Shown here: positions 11,690-22,972 of the stretch, one piece after another | How the letters are laid out: each line of letters starts with the position of its first letter | Numbering within the stretch: position 1 is the first letter of the stretch | DNA from: Litoditis marina | Lineage: Eukaryota; Nematoda; Chromadorea; Rhabditida; Rhabditidae | Length of the DNA: 64,000 nt | Direction of reading: 5' to 3' | NCBI GenBank assembly: GCA_964036275.1 | Contig: OZ038435.1 | Location: 1,674,001 to 1,738,000 of the forward strand | Made by a program: the position numbers and the translations under genes | The notes under the pieces: generated by a model | Database searches by the model: none | What the model was told of the DNA's origin: nothing | The model's input: the letters and a program-made list of their open reading frames with translations, nothing else

Positions 11690-11765
11690 ACCGTAAGTGC
11701 CATAAACTTTTTTGGGCTGTTCACCAGTGAAGTTTTCATTCTTTCTCATATTGAAACAAGATATG
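11690..11765 (-). pseudogene. Relic of a fukutin-like last exon
   Basis: The minus strand reads NMRKNENFTGEQPKKVYGTYG, clearly related to the exon-8 tail of the pseudogene at 2661-2521 (SNIRTNGNFTGDQLKEAY). The sequence just downstream (11580-11690) also matches 2430-2520. The upstream half of the exon is lost, and a second scrap of the same exon end (CCATGTAACTGTTATAA, about 11848) sits at the edge of the minisatellite. It marks a fourth, largely erased copy in the cluster. Confidence 0.6.
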
Positions 11766-11861
11766 AATTCAGCATTAATTTCCATGAAACTTAAACAATA
11801 TGATAATATCACTGAAAATAATAATAGTTGCTACCATCCTACCATACCATGTAACTGTTAT

Positions 11862-14730
11862 AAAAAACGAGAAATCCATATTTCCGGTTTTGTCATCTGA
11901 GAACAAAATGAGAAATCCATATTTCCGGTTTTGTCTTCGGAGAACAAAACGAGAAATCCATATTTCCGGTTTTGTCTTCGGAGAACAAAGCGAGAAATCT
12001 ATACTATTTCTTGTTTTGTCATCGGAGAAGAAAATGAGAAATCCATATTTCCGGTTTTGTCATCTGAGAACAAAATGAGAAATCCATATTTCCGGTTTTG
12101 TCTTCGTAGAACAAAACGAGAAATCCATATTTCCGGGTTTGTCATCTGAGAACAAAACGAGAAATCCATAATTCCGGTTTTGTCTTCGGAGAACAAAAAG
12201 AGAAATCCATATTTCCGGTTTTGTCATCTGAGAACAGAACGAGAAATCCATATTTAAGGTTTTGTCATCTGAGAACAAAATGCAAAATCCATATTTCCTG
12301 TTTTGTCATCGGAGAACAAAACGAGAAATCCATATTTCCGGTTTTGTCATCGGAGAACAAAACGAGAAATCCATATTTCCGGTTTTGTCATCTGAGAACA
12401 AAACGAGAAATCCATATTTCCGGTTTTGTCATCGGAGAACAAAACGAGAAATCCATATTTCCGGTTTTGTCATCTGAGAACAAAACGAGAAATCCATATT
12501 TCCGGTTTTGTCATCTGAGAACAAAACGAGAAATCCATATTTCCGGTTTTGTCATCTGAGAACAAAACGAGAAATCCATATTTCCGGTTTTGTCATCGGA
12601 GAACAAAACGAGAAATCCATATTTCCGGTTTTGTCATCTGAGAACAAAACGAGAAATCCATATTTCCGGTTTTGTCATCTGAGAACAAAACGAGAAATCC
12701 ATATTTCCGGTTTTGTCATCTGAGAACAAAACGAGAAATCCATATTTCCGGTTTTGTCATCGGAGAACAAAACGAGAAATCCATATTTCCGGTTTTGTCA
12801 TCTGAGAACAAAACGAGAAATCCATATTTCCGGTTTTGTCATCTGAGAACAAAACGAGAAATCCATATTTCCGGTTTTTTCATCTGAGAACAAAACGAGA
12901 AATCCATATTTCCGGTTTTGTCTTCGGAGAACAAAATGCAAAATCCATATTTCCGGTTTTGTCATCTGAGAACAAAATGAGAAATCCATATTTCCGGTTT
13001 TGTCATCTGAGAACAAAACGAGAAATCCATATTTCCTGTTTTGTCATCGGAGAACAACACGAGAAATCCATATTTCCGGTTTAGTCTTCGGAAAACAGAA
13101 CGAGAAATCTATATTTTTGGTTATGTCTTCGGAGAACAAAACGAGAAATATATATTTCCGGTTTTGTCATCTGAGAACAAAACGAGAAATCCATATTTCC
13201 GGTTTTGTCATCTGAGAACAAAACGAGAAATCCATATTTCCGGTTTTGTCATCTGAGAACAAAACGAGAAATCCATATTTCCGGTTTTGTCATCGGAGAA
13301 CAAAACGAGAAATCCATATTTCCGGTTTTGTCATCTGAGAACAAAATGAGAAATCCATATTTCCGGTTTTGTCATCTGAGAACAAAACGAGAAATCCATA
13401 TTTCCGGTTTTGTCATCTGAGAACAAAACGAGAAATCCATATTTCCGGTTTTGTCATCTGAGAACAAAACGAGAAATCCATATTTCCGGTTTTGTCATCT
13501 GAGAACAAAACGAGAAATCCATATTTCCGGTTTTGTCATCGGAGAACAAAACGAGAAATCCATATTTCCGGTTTTGTCATCTGAGAACAAAACGAGAAAT
13601 CCATATTTCCGGTTTTGTCATCTGAGAACAAAACGAGAAATCCATATGTCCGGTTTTGTCATCTGAGAACAAAACGAGAAATCCATATTTCCGGTTTTGT
13701 CATCGGAGAACAAAACGAGAAATCCATATTTCCGGTTTTGTCATCTGAGAACAAAACGAGAAATCCATATTTCCGGTTTTGTCATCTGAGAACAAAACGA
13801 GAAATCCATATTTCCGGTTTTTTCATCTGAGAACAAAACGAGAAATCCATATTTCCGGTTTTGTCTTCGGAGAACAAAATGCAAAATCCATATTTCCGGT
13901 TTTGTCATCTGAGAACAAAATGAGAAATCCATATTTCCGGTTTTGTCATCTGAGAACAAAACGAGAAATCCATATTTCCTGTTTTGTCATCGGAGAACAA
14001 CACGAGAAATCCATATTTCCGGTTTAGTCTTCGGAAAACAGAACGAGAAATCTATATTTTTGGTTATGTCTTCGGAGAACAAAACGAGAAATATATATTT
14101 CCGGTTTTGTCATCTGAGAACAAAACGAGAAATCCATATTTAAGGTTTTGTCATCTGAGAACAAAACGAGAAATCCATATTTCCGGTTTTGTCTTCGGAG
14201 AACAAAACGAGAAATCTATAATATTTCCTGTTTTGTCATCGGAGAACAAAACGAGAAATCCATATTTCCGGTTTTGTCATCTGAGAACAAAACGAGAAAT
14301 CCATATTTAAGGTTTTGTCATCTGAGAACAAAACGAGAAATCCATATTTCCGGTTTTGTCTTCGGAGAACAAAACGAGAAATCTATAATATTTCCTGTTT
14401 TGTCATCGGAGAACAAAACGAGAAATCCATATTTCCGGTTTTGTCATCTGAGAACAAAATGAGAAATCCATATTTCCTGTTTTGTCTTCGGAGAACAAAA
14501 CGAGAAATCTATAATATTTCCTGTTTTGTCATCGGAGAACAAAACGAGAAATCCATATTTCCAGTTTTGTCATCTGAGAACAAAATGAGAAATCCATATT
14601 TCCTGTTTTGTCTTCGGAGAACAAAACGAGAAATCCATTATTCCTGTTTCGTCATCGGAGAACAAAACGAGAAATCCATATTTAAGGTTTTGTCTTCGGA
14701 GAACAAAGCGATAAATCTATATTTTCGAAA
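11862..14730. repeat. 41-bp minisatellite, about 70 copies
   Basis: The unit is GAGAAATCCATATTTCCGG followed by TTTTGTCATCTGAGAACAAA and AC, 41 bp, repeated head to tail with few substitutions. Main variants are CATCTGAG / CATCGGAG / CTTCGGAG and CCGG / CCTG / AAGG. Blocks repeat at a larger period: 12798-13180 recurs at 13741-14123, an offset of 943 bp, exactly 23 units. Near the right end the period changes to 167 bp (four units plus 3 bp, from a CTATAATATTT variant). Frames open on both strands read through for up to about 200 codons only because the unit lacks stops; 41 is not a multiple of three, so all three frames cycle. I treat it as non-coding. Confidence 0.95.
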
Positions 14731-16203
14731 AATCCAACATGTTCAAAACTTATTCCAGCTTTATTGGCGTTCTGCAAATATATATGGAAATAGGGGTAAC
14801 TATTCTCGACAAGTTCTCCATCTATTCGGACAATCGGCATCAACTAGAAACTTAGAGATAAACTATCCGGGAACAATCTACATTACGCATGGAAAGAGTG
14901 AAAAAAATTAGTGGATCAGAGATGAATGACTCAAATGAGGAGACTAGAGTTGTTATAGAGCAGATACTATAGAACTCTACATTGTTCTGTATTAAACACA
15001 CGTTCCTGTCACGTGACTTGAGCTTGGATCGTGCTGATGATGTGCGAAGACTTACAGTACAATGTGTTTTGAGAGAGAATTGAGGAACCGTGGTCTATTC
15101 AGTCTCAGTTCTATGCATTTTGAAGGTTCGACTTAGAACTCAACAACAATTGAACGAACAATAGATGAATTGCGTTTTATCACTGTGAAGTTTTGGCTTT
15201 TTCTGGTACTTCGCTGGTTTTCTTATCATAAAAGTTTATATACTCAGCAAGTATTTTAGTGCTTTTTCTATGAGACTGGAAGATAAAAATCAGTTCTTTA
15301 CGCAGATGGACACCGTGATTTATCTACCATGCATGGAACTGACTATGAGGCGCATTGATGTGATGCGCACAAAATACAGGGTGAATGTCTCTTTAAGTGT
15401 CTACACTAATTTTCGAAACTGTCGAAGTTCTCTACTGAGGAGAACGATTAAATACAAACAACTCATCAATGTTTCCATTAGCGAGGTTTGATAAAAGTAT
15501 TACTTTCGAGTTTAAACATCAGGTCACTGAACCCAGTTGTGATCACCAGCCCTACGTGTCAATCATTAACACTATGCTTAGGCAGTTGGCAACTATGTAG
15601 CTCAACCGTGATTAGACACTAAATCAAAATGTTAGAATGATCATCTTGAAGGTGGTCTATCTGGTTAGTTTCGTTTAATTTTCTGAGAATATAGTGTAAG
15701 ATAATAAGTAAAAGTCATTCGTTTTTCCAGAACCTATCGGGTTAAAGACCAACTCAAAACCTTAATAGGAGTGAATCGCTATATCCAATGAGAGACAACC
15801 TGACTTTAGTGTTTGGCATGTTTCCGTTGTTGAACATTTCTGCCTAAAATTCGCTGGAACTCAATATTGAACGACGAATCGTCGAAAACATTAGGAAGCT
15901 GTCTTTACTGGTTGGACTTGAGTTGTTCTGTGAAAGTTTATATTGTTCTGAGTTTTATACTGCGCCATGTTAGCAATCGGGCGCAGCGCGGAGCGCTGCG
16001 CAGATTAGTTTTTGTTCAGAGGTCTGCAGACATTCCTAAACAGTTTATTACATTTTTCTTCAAAGTACGTCGACCATTTTATTAGATATTTGCATGAATC
16101 ACTGAAAGAGCAACACGTCTACAAGACATTAAGTTCACGTTCTAAGTGCAGTTTGTTGAGAGGAGGTAGAGGGCCCAACGTCTCGCAAAAATGGCTTCCG
16201 TGC

Positions 16204-16205
16204 GG

Positions 16206-16239
<34 letters not shown>
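16204..16239. repeat. (CGG)n trinucleotide repeat
   Basis: About eleven CGG/GCG triplets in a row in otherwise AT-rich DNA. It produces alanine runs in open frames on both strands, which I do not take as coding. Confidence 0.9.
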
Positions 16240-16240
<1 letters not shown>

Positions 16241-16534
16241 CAAAAGTGTTCGCCTCCTCAAATCTCGGCTTAGTTTCGCTCAAAATTAACTTATTCCAAA
16301 AATTCTTACATTGCTGAAAAGATATAAAAAAGTTGAGGTATACGTATTTTTCAAGTATGTCTGCAATTTGAATATTACGTGTGAGAGGGCCGAAAATGGT
16401 CTCGCAAAAAATCATGGATAGACCGGTTTCGTGAAAAACAAAATGAAAGAAGAGTTTGACGTGTAGTAGGAAGATGTTTTCCAATGAAGAACTCATGACA
16501 GGCGGGTATAGTTTGGTTTTCACTCCTATTCACA

Positions 16535-16608
16535 TGTCTGAATGGCGGATTGGATAAAAGCTCTATTCACGCACGGCGAACGAAGGTTCGATTCCTGCCT
16601 GGAGCACA
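16535..16608 (+). other. tRNA-like relic (A and B boxes)
   Basis: An A-box-like TGGCGGATTGG (16543-16553) and a perfect B box GGTTCGATTCC (16585-16595) stand at tRNA-like spacing on the plus strand. The T stem pairs at four of five positions, but the acceptor stem pairs badly. It is probably a tRNA pseudogene or SINE head. Confidence 0.35.
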
Positions 16609-16774
16609 AAAGTTGCTCTCACTTGAACGAGGTTACAACTACGTCAATCGTTCTAAACAACGGCGCCGTTAAAAACTCCAATAGAACCTCATAACATTCC
16701 TTGTTTAGCTTATTGTTCAAAAATATAATTTTTTCAAAAATGACCGTTACTTCGTAACGATAGAAAAAGAGTTC

Positions 16775-17117
16775 AATTAGTATAAAAAACGGGTGTAAAG
16801 AAAGTAAAGATTAGTTTTGGATTGAAACGTGTACAAGAAATATGAAAGAAGTCCAATAAAAATATTTTGAGGAAAAGGCTAATCTCGCTTTTCTTGAAAA
16901 AAAAAACAGAGTGTAAGCTAGATCATTGTGAGTCGCCGTCAGAAGTTGTCTTTTCCGTAACAAAAAACTCGGTATTATTTTTTTTTCTGAAATTTTTAAT
17001 CGAGCGAGATTAGCCTTTTCCTCAAAATATTTTTATTGGACTTCTTTCATATTTCTTGTACACGTTTCAATCCAAAACTAATCTTTACTTTCTTTACACC
17101 CGTTTTTTATACTAATT
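16775..17117. repeat. Palindromic MITE-like element
   Basis: The left arm (16775-16893, starting AATTAGTATAAAAAACGGGT) is repeated inverted and almost exactly at about 16998-17117 (ending ACCCGTTTTTTATACTAATT), with a loop of about 105 bp. The terminal motif TATAAAAAACG(A/G)GTGT recurs at about 51160 and, inverted, at 48510 and 53790, indicating a dispersed family. Confidence 0.8.
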
Positions 17118-18638
17118 AATATATGGACCGGTTTATCATGACATGAAAATATTGTAAGACGTGTAACCGATGTGGCTCAGAAGGTTTTGGTCGTTTTATA
17201 ACAACTATCAATCAGGTTTTAAATTGAATAAATCCCTTGTCATTGACAATTATACGTTGCGGAACTGATACGCAAAGGCATTCCCTGGCTATCAAGATGT
17301 TATACTGTTTGGTTTGAAACTTCTCGAAACCTGTATCATGACATTTAAAAGTGGCGAAACTGATTTGCGAAGTCGTGTCATGACTTTGCCTAGCCGTATT
17401 ACTGATTAGATCTCGATTTGATTGATGCATATTTGTTAGATTTGTATTCCAAAATGATTTAAAATCTAAATTTGGCCATGTTACGCTGAAAACAGATCCG
17501 CGCAGCACGTCGCGCAGGTACTGGTTATATCAAATTCGTCATAGCGAAGCAGCGTGTGAAAGTGGCGTCAAACATTATTTACTCCCGGTTCAATGAAATC
17601 ATGCAAACTCTCATAATTTTTGGGTTAGGTCTCTCCATGATAGTTCAGCACTTTTGCATGAATACCAATTTATCCAGACATCGTATCATATACAGATGGT
17701 GAATCCACAATGCTCAGAGCCTTGTCGTTACTCTGTGCCGGTTGATGGGAGTTTTCTAAGTTTTGGTATAATGAATGTCGAACTGATCGGGTCAAGTTGC
17801 GAAAACTATAAATCTGCTACGTTCGCAAAAAAATCTCATGTTCCGACATTGAAACATTTAAGGAAGACCTGGGAAAGATTGCCAATTTGTCCCGTTGCAC
17901 ATTTTGTGTAGAATAAATACAATAAAAATAAAATAAGAATCGTACATATAGTAGTTGTGTTCGTTCACTGCAAATTTAAGAAGACTGTTAGCTTTATTCT
18001 GTAAACGAGTAACGTAGCTATCTTCTTTTGGTCTATTCATGATATTCTACGAATCAGTCCGTTTGAATCTTCGGAATTGGAACAAGAGTTGGTAGTTCTC
18101 TGAATTGATGTACAGCTTTGCAAAATACAAATTTGATCCGTTTTCGGAGAAATTTTTGACAAAATATTTTCAATCTCTTCCGCGCGGATAGGAAACGTCA
18201 AGGCAGTGTATTGTTAAGTAAACTATGTCTGAAAGCTTTCACATGATCATACCCAGTTTAAGTACTGCTTTTCTGGTGTTACAAACTGAAGCGCTCTACG
18301 AAAAGAAGGTAATAACGAACAATTCATTTTACTTAGCTGTGTTTGATGTATGCGTTTTCGGACATATTCGAAAATTTTGCTGTTGTAGGAGAACAGGCTA
18401 TGACGGGAATTTGGTCACAATGAGACATAGTTTCACTTATTCAGATATATTTTAATGGACCGTTTCTCTTAAATAGGGAGATTTGAGCTGATTAATCGAC
18501 TCTGTAAACATTCAAAAACCACAATCATTCATCTAAGTATCAACTTCTTGTGTTGCTCCGTTACCTCAGAAACACGTGAGTTTACCTACACACGAAATTT
18601 CAAGAATGTCGACAAATTTACGAAATCCTATTCAAACA

Positions 18639-18655
18639 CCCCCCCCCCCCCCCCC
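18639..18655. repeat. Poly-C/poly-G tract, 17 bases
   Basis: Seventeen consecutive C on the plus strand. Such G-tracts can form quadruplexes, and in C. elegans they are deletion-prone without the DOG-1/FANCJ helicase. Confidence 0.9.
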
Positions 18656-19058
18656 GATTTACGTCAACTGAATCTGTGCTAAAAGATTTGTACATTTCAC
18701 GAGAACCGTAACCCAAATTTTGTTTGTTCCATTTTTGCTTAGTATTTATGCGTTTTTGAACGTTGTGTATGAAAAGTGTAAAACCCCTAACTCGGACATA
18801 AATACATGACTTTTCCATTTTTCGAAATTTCAACTTTTAAAGGATGATTGAGTTATTATACTGTGGTTAATATCTTCTTGTACTGTTGTTTACTTGGTTA
18901 TTCGATTTCTTCCTTTTGTTAGATATTCGGTTGTAAGTGCGTGGCTAAATGATGTTCGCATATTATTCGACTATCCTTGTGCATTGACGATAATTCATCG
19001 ATTTTATCGATAATTTATATAAAGTTGAGTTTTTTTTTCAGAATCATAATATAGTAAA

Positions 19059-19134
19059 CACAATCTTTTCCTTCATTTGAACACAATCTTTTCCTTCACA
19101 ATCTTTTCCTTCACAATCTTTTCCTTCATTTCAT
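19059..19134. repeat. Short tandem repeat CACAATCTTTTCCTT
   Basis: Four to five copies of ACAATCTTTTCCTTC, the first separated from the others by ATTTGA. No function is evident. Confidence 0.75.
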
Positions 19135-20505
19135 TTTTTATAATTGTTTCATTCTAACTTTGCGTTGTGTCATGAATGAAACTAATTTTCAATTGTTTTG
19201 TTTAATGAAACCGAAAATAAACGTCATAAAACAAAAAAACATCTAATATTGTGTCGAATATTGTTTATGAGCTGGTATTAAGGAAGAGCCAGCCTGCCCT
19301 GACCCGTTTGGCCGGCTACCGTAACCCCGCGCCCAACTTGTAAAACAAGCTTATAACCGAGCTTGATATCCACTAGTGAACAAGCTAGTGAAAAGAATCT
19401 AGTGAAACAACTTGGATTTTAACTTCAGAGTAATAAACGCATCCTGCCTGAGAAGAGATGCATACGATGCGCGTTTTGCAGTCTGATTTGACGGAAATTC
19501 TATTTTTTTGGCTACCTCACCAGCAACTTCATGAAAATAAATCTGTCTGCATTATAATCAGAAATGAGAATGAATTGACTTGTAGTGGAAATTTCACTTC
19601 TTCAAGTTCGAAATATGGTGCTGATGTCAGTTCGTTTGAACTTAGCGGTTCAGAAATATGTGTAGGAAAACAAAAATACATGTCAAAATGACAGATCGTC
19701 AGCTGGAAGCTCCTCTTGCTTATTTATGTCAGATGGTTGACCACGTGAACTCTTCGCAAAATTTATTTTATGGCTATCTGCGAATTTTGTATTTTATGGA
19801 ACCGTAAATTGAAATGGGGAAATTATAAGAAAAGTCCACGAAAAATTGGTTTGAGAATGAAAGAGTAGTTATCCTAGCATTCAATTATCACCGACCTTCG
19901 ATTCAAACTTTCAAAGTTATCTGGTTGCATTCATGAATAGATCTGTTAATATTTCATGGAATTGTGTAACTGCTATTACTGGATGTGCCGAAAATATTCT
20001 GTGTTGTTTTTGTTTGAAATGCATTGTTGCTCTGCGAGTATCTGTTCTTATTTATGCTCACATTTGTTTAAGCCGAATACAATGTTTATTTTACGCGTCC
20101 CCAGTGATACCTCATATTTTAATCATTCCTGTGACCTGCGAAACATCGACATCTGACGTCGACTGTTAGAATCGCAGTCCGCAACACTCAAAGACAAATG
20201 TTTTCAAATGTGTATTGATGTTTTCCAATTTTGTTGTCAACTCGTTATGAAATCTCCTGTCTGGTTATGCGATGCTTAAAAATTCATGCTGATTGACAAC
20301 CGGTTGCGTGACATTCTAATGCATGCATCCTCCCCGATGTATGCTGGTTTCTCCATGGTAAAAGGATGCATAGGGGGGTAAAAGGAACCTTCATATACAA
20401 CAGATGTCGTGCTCCTTTTGTTTTCGGTGGGCTCTTATCCGATGCGATTCTCCCAGTCAACCCCATTGCTTCCAATTGATTGACCAGTGGTAGTGGATCC
20501 TTACT

Positions 20506-20785
20506 ACAAAGATGATCGGTAATTGACCAAGAGGCGGTCGGTCGGTTCAGGCTCGGTCGGCACATGTCCAACTGGCGGCCGGTGATGATAGTGTGGGTCG
20601 GCATGTGTTTAGCTGGCGGTCGGTAATGAACCAGTATAGGTAATAGTCTAACTGCGGTTTTTCTTACCGACCGCCAGTTGGACACATGCCGACCTACACT
20701 ATCATCACCGACCGCCATTTGGACATGTGCCGACCGAGCCTGAACCAACCGACCGCCTCTTGGTCAATTACCAGATGATCTTTGT
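20506..20785. repeat. 280-bp palindromic element with CGGTCGGT motifs
   Basis: The sequence starts ACAAAGATGATCGGTAATTG and ends with the inverted complement (CAATTACCAGATGATCTTTGT). The arms carry repeated GGCGGTCGGT and GTCGGCACATGTCC motifs. The symmetry accounts for the GC-rich open frames on both strands here. Confidence 0.75.
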
Positions 20786-21584
20786 CAGTTTAGTTTGGGC
20801 AAAAAGTATTCATTTTGGATCTCGGGAGCGAGGTAGAGGATTTATTACGCGACTGCATAACACAAGTTCAATAATCAACTTCGACAATCTCTGTTCTCAC
20901 ATGAATTTTGCAAAAACGTCAATGTCTACCCCTCTTGCCTGAAAAAACAACAAATTTCGATATTTTATTCTGTTTGCTCACAATAAATGAAGGCGGTCTA
21001 GTCACATCTCACGTTGAGTTATTACGTGTAGGCGCCTGGTTCAACAAAAATCGAGTGATTCAGTACTGAAATTGGGGCCCAAGCCAGCTATCCTATCTTA
21101 TCTTCCACAGACCCTCTCAACAGATAGACAAAAGAGAGTAAGTCAATGCCAATAGAACATAATGCAAAGTTTTCAGGCGAAACTGAATGACAACTCGGAA
21201 CAATCAACATACTTTGGAACTACCAGGTAGGTCAACACCAAAAATAGCTTTTGAAACAACCACTGAAACTTTTACAACACGCCAACAAATTTTTCGAATT
21301 GCTGTCTGTCACAGAAGTAGTATGTTTCATGAAAAATGTTTTTGCTAACATGCGGTAACAAAGACATACAGCCGGTTACACTGTTTGGGAAGCTAAGAAT
21401 TTTCCAATAGATAGAAATTCCGAAAACTTGTCTACTGTTGGCGCTCGCCTGAAAACAAACTCGAATATTCGAAGTGAACAGGTTTCTCAGTTTTCACGTC
21501 TAAGACGATAGTCTGTTTTTCTGTTTTTCCAATCATTCATCATCTTCCAGCTGCCACAAGCGGTTGCCAGCACACGCGGAAAAA
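20786..21584. other. Upstream region of the coiled-coil gene
   Basis: No exons seen. The last 100 bases before the ATG contain TTTTCCAATCATTCATCATCTTCCAG (about 21525-21550), whose TCTTCCAG could be a trans-splice or 5'-UTR acceptor 35 bases before the start codon. Confidence 0.4.
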
Positions 21585-22865
21585 ATGTCCACAGAGGGTG
21601 AACGCTATTCGGAAGGTTGGAAAAACCTGAAATCTACCGTGACTGACGTGACCGCCGCGTTCGAAGAGGCTCACGCTGCAACAGAGGCTAAGGTAAGCTA
21701 TTGATGAATACTGTGCTCACCTGTTTAGAAACATTCAGACTTTTCACAGAACGTTCCACCTTCTAACGAAACATTTGACGATTTTGTGAGAACTCAGATA
21801 ACGTTTTAATGATTTTGAAGTTTAAATTTGTGCAACTCTGAACTTTCGATTTCTGAGGAACATTTTGCCAGTTGGGTGTTCTTCATATTATCAATGTAGT
21901 TTATTAAGATCACTGGTAGATTCAATCTCACTCATCCATCTGTCCGTTATAGATGGCGAAAAATTACAATCGAAAGAGTATATCATTCATTCTATCATAC
22001 TCTTACATTCAAAGAATGCGCTTCTGTAACATTACATATTTTACATTCAGAGAAAGTGCTTCTCGTACGCCTTTAATAGGAGCAAATCTGTAAATCTAAC
22101 ATAAAAGAGAAGAAACAGAGAGTGAGAAAGTGAGACAATAAAAAAACTGATTTCTTATTGGTATTTGTTTCAGGTGGCAAATTTGAAGAAGAAGTATTTG
22201 GACGTTTGCAAACGTCTAACGGACAAATCTGCCGATTTCGTGGAATTGGAGAAAAGCTCATTGGAGGCGGACAGAGCACACTTGAAAACAGCGGCCGAAC
22301 TCGAGGAGAAGATACTACTGGTAAATCATCAGTTTTATATTCATTCCCGAGCTTCCGATTCTGAGAACACAGAGATCATGTAGTGCACAATCACAGTAAC
22401 TTAGAATGTAGAATAATAGAATAGATTTGTTACATAATAGATTTTATAGAATAGATTTGTATTAGAATGGACATATTCACGATTCAACACGTGACTTTTC
22501 AAATTGTTGGATGTGGCACTCCGAGCGGAGAAATAAAAGAAGAAGCATTTAGAGGATGAAAAGGGTATCGTGACCCTGTTACGCGCTCATAATAATTGAT
22601 GCCTCACGAGATTGTACAATGATTGTACCTGTTTTGTAGAAAAATAGTTATGAAATTGAATGTCCCACTTTCAAACAATTTAGATCAGTGTTTTTACAAT
22701 TCGATACACATAATAAAGTGTATTTAGATCGAGCGACACTAGCATCTTGAACAAAATCTCCGTACTTCTCTGGCTGAAGCTGAGCGTATGCGGGACTTTT
22801 ACAGGAACGAATATTTCCGCAGCCGACGGGCGTCTGTTGATAATTCTAACAACGATCAGGTATAG
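21585..22865 (+). CDS. Small coiled-coil protein (3 exons, 125 aa if it ends here)
   Basis: Exons are 21585-21692 (36 codons), 22174-22320 (49 codons) and 22743-22865. Introns are GT-AG, all phase 0, with a TTTCAG acceptor for exon 2 and a weaker CACTAG acceptor for exon 3. The protein is hydrophilic and helical throughout (FEEAHAATEAK, VANLKKKYLDVCKRL, LEEKILL, LEQNLRTSLAEAERMRDFY), with heptad-like spacing and no signal peptide, so a cytoplasmic or nuclear coiled-coil protein is likely. The exons are markedly more GC-rich than their surroundings. I do not recognise the family. After ...NNDQ the frame reads V then TAG (22863-22865), but the same point is a possible donor (CAG/GTATAG), so the gene may instead continue past the satellite array that starts about 100 bp on. 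Exon 1 and exon 2 are firm; the 3' end is not. Confidence 0.65.
22404..22660 (-). mobile_element. 3'-end relic of a non-LTR retrotransposon in intron 2
   Basis: This segment matches the 3' end of the reverse-transcriptase element at 24611-27586: GAATAGA-rich tail, then CAACACGTGACTTT, TGTGGCACTCC, CCTGTTACGCGCT and GATTGTACCTGTTTTGTAG in the same order. It lacks all coding sequence, as expected for a strongly 5'-truncated insertion in the same (minus) orientation, and lies between exons 2 and 3 of the coiled-coil gene. Confidence 0.7.
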
Positions 22866-22972
22866 CATTTTATTCGTTATTAGGTAAATCGGTGAATCCA
22901 AAATTTACTTTTCTGAGTGTCAGTTTGCTCCTGGTTTTCGTATCAAAAGGTTTTCAAAGTATCCTGCGCGCG

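Larger units (their letters stand above)
14731..16774. other. Intergenic region with no supported gene
   Basis: I found no exon chain or recognisable protein here. Content includes a GCGC-rich palindromic scrap at about 15979-16000, a CGG run at 16204-16239 and a tRNA-like relic at about 16535-16608, listed separately. Confidence 0.55.
17118..20505. other. Intergenic region, no supported gene
   Basis: Open frames of 60-98 codons occur on both strands (for example 17508-17212 minus and 17654-17911 plus), but I recognise no domain and see no convincing exon chain. It holds a 17-base poly-C tract (18639-18655) and a short tandem repeat of CACAATCTTTTCCTT (19059-19134). Confidence 0.5.

Noticed and set aside
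11862..14730. CRISPR-like array
   Set aside because: There are no unique spacers between repeats, the units are contiguous, and the DNA is eukaryotic.
11800..14911. Series of 65-198-codon open frames with repeated ENKTRNPYFRFC / REIHISGFVI peptides
   Set aside because: They are produced by a stop-free 41-bp tandem repeat read in all three frames and on both strands; no start context, splice sites or non-repeat domain supports a gene.
16012..16523. Open frames with alanine runs on both strands
   Set aside because: The alanine run comes from the CGG repeat at 16204-16239; the flanks show no recognisable protein.
20284..20748. 154-codon minus-strand frame
   Set aside because: It overlaps the CGGTCGGT palindrome and contains mirrored peptide segments from its two arms.
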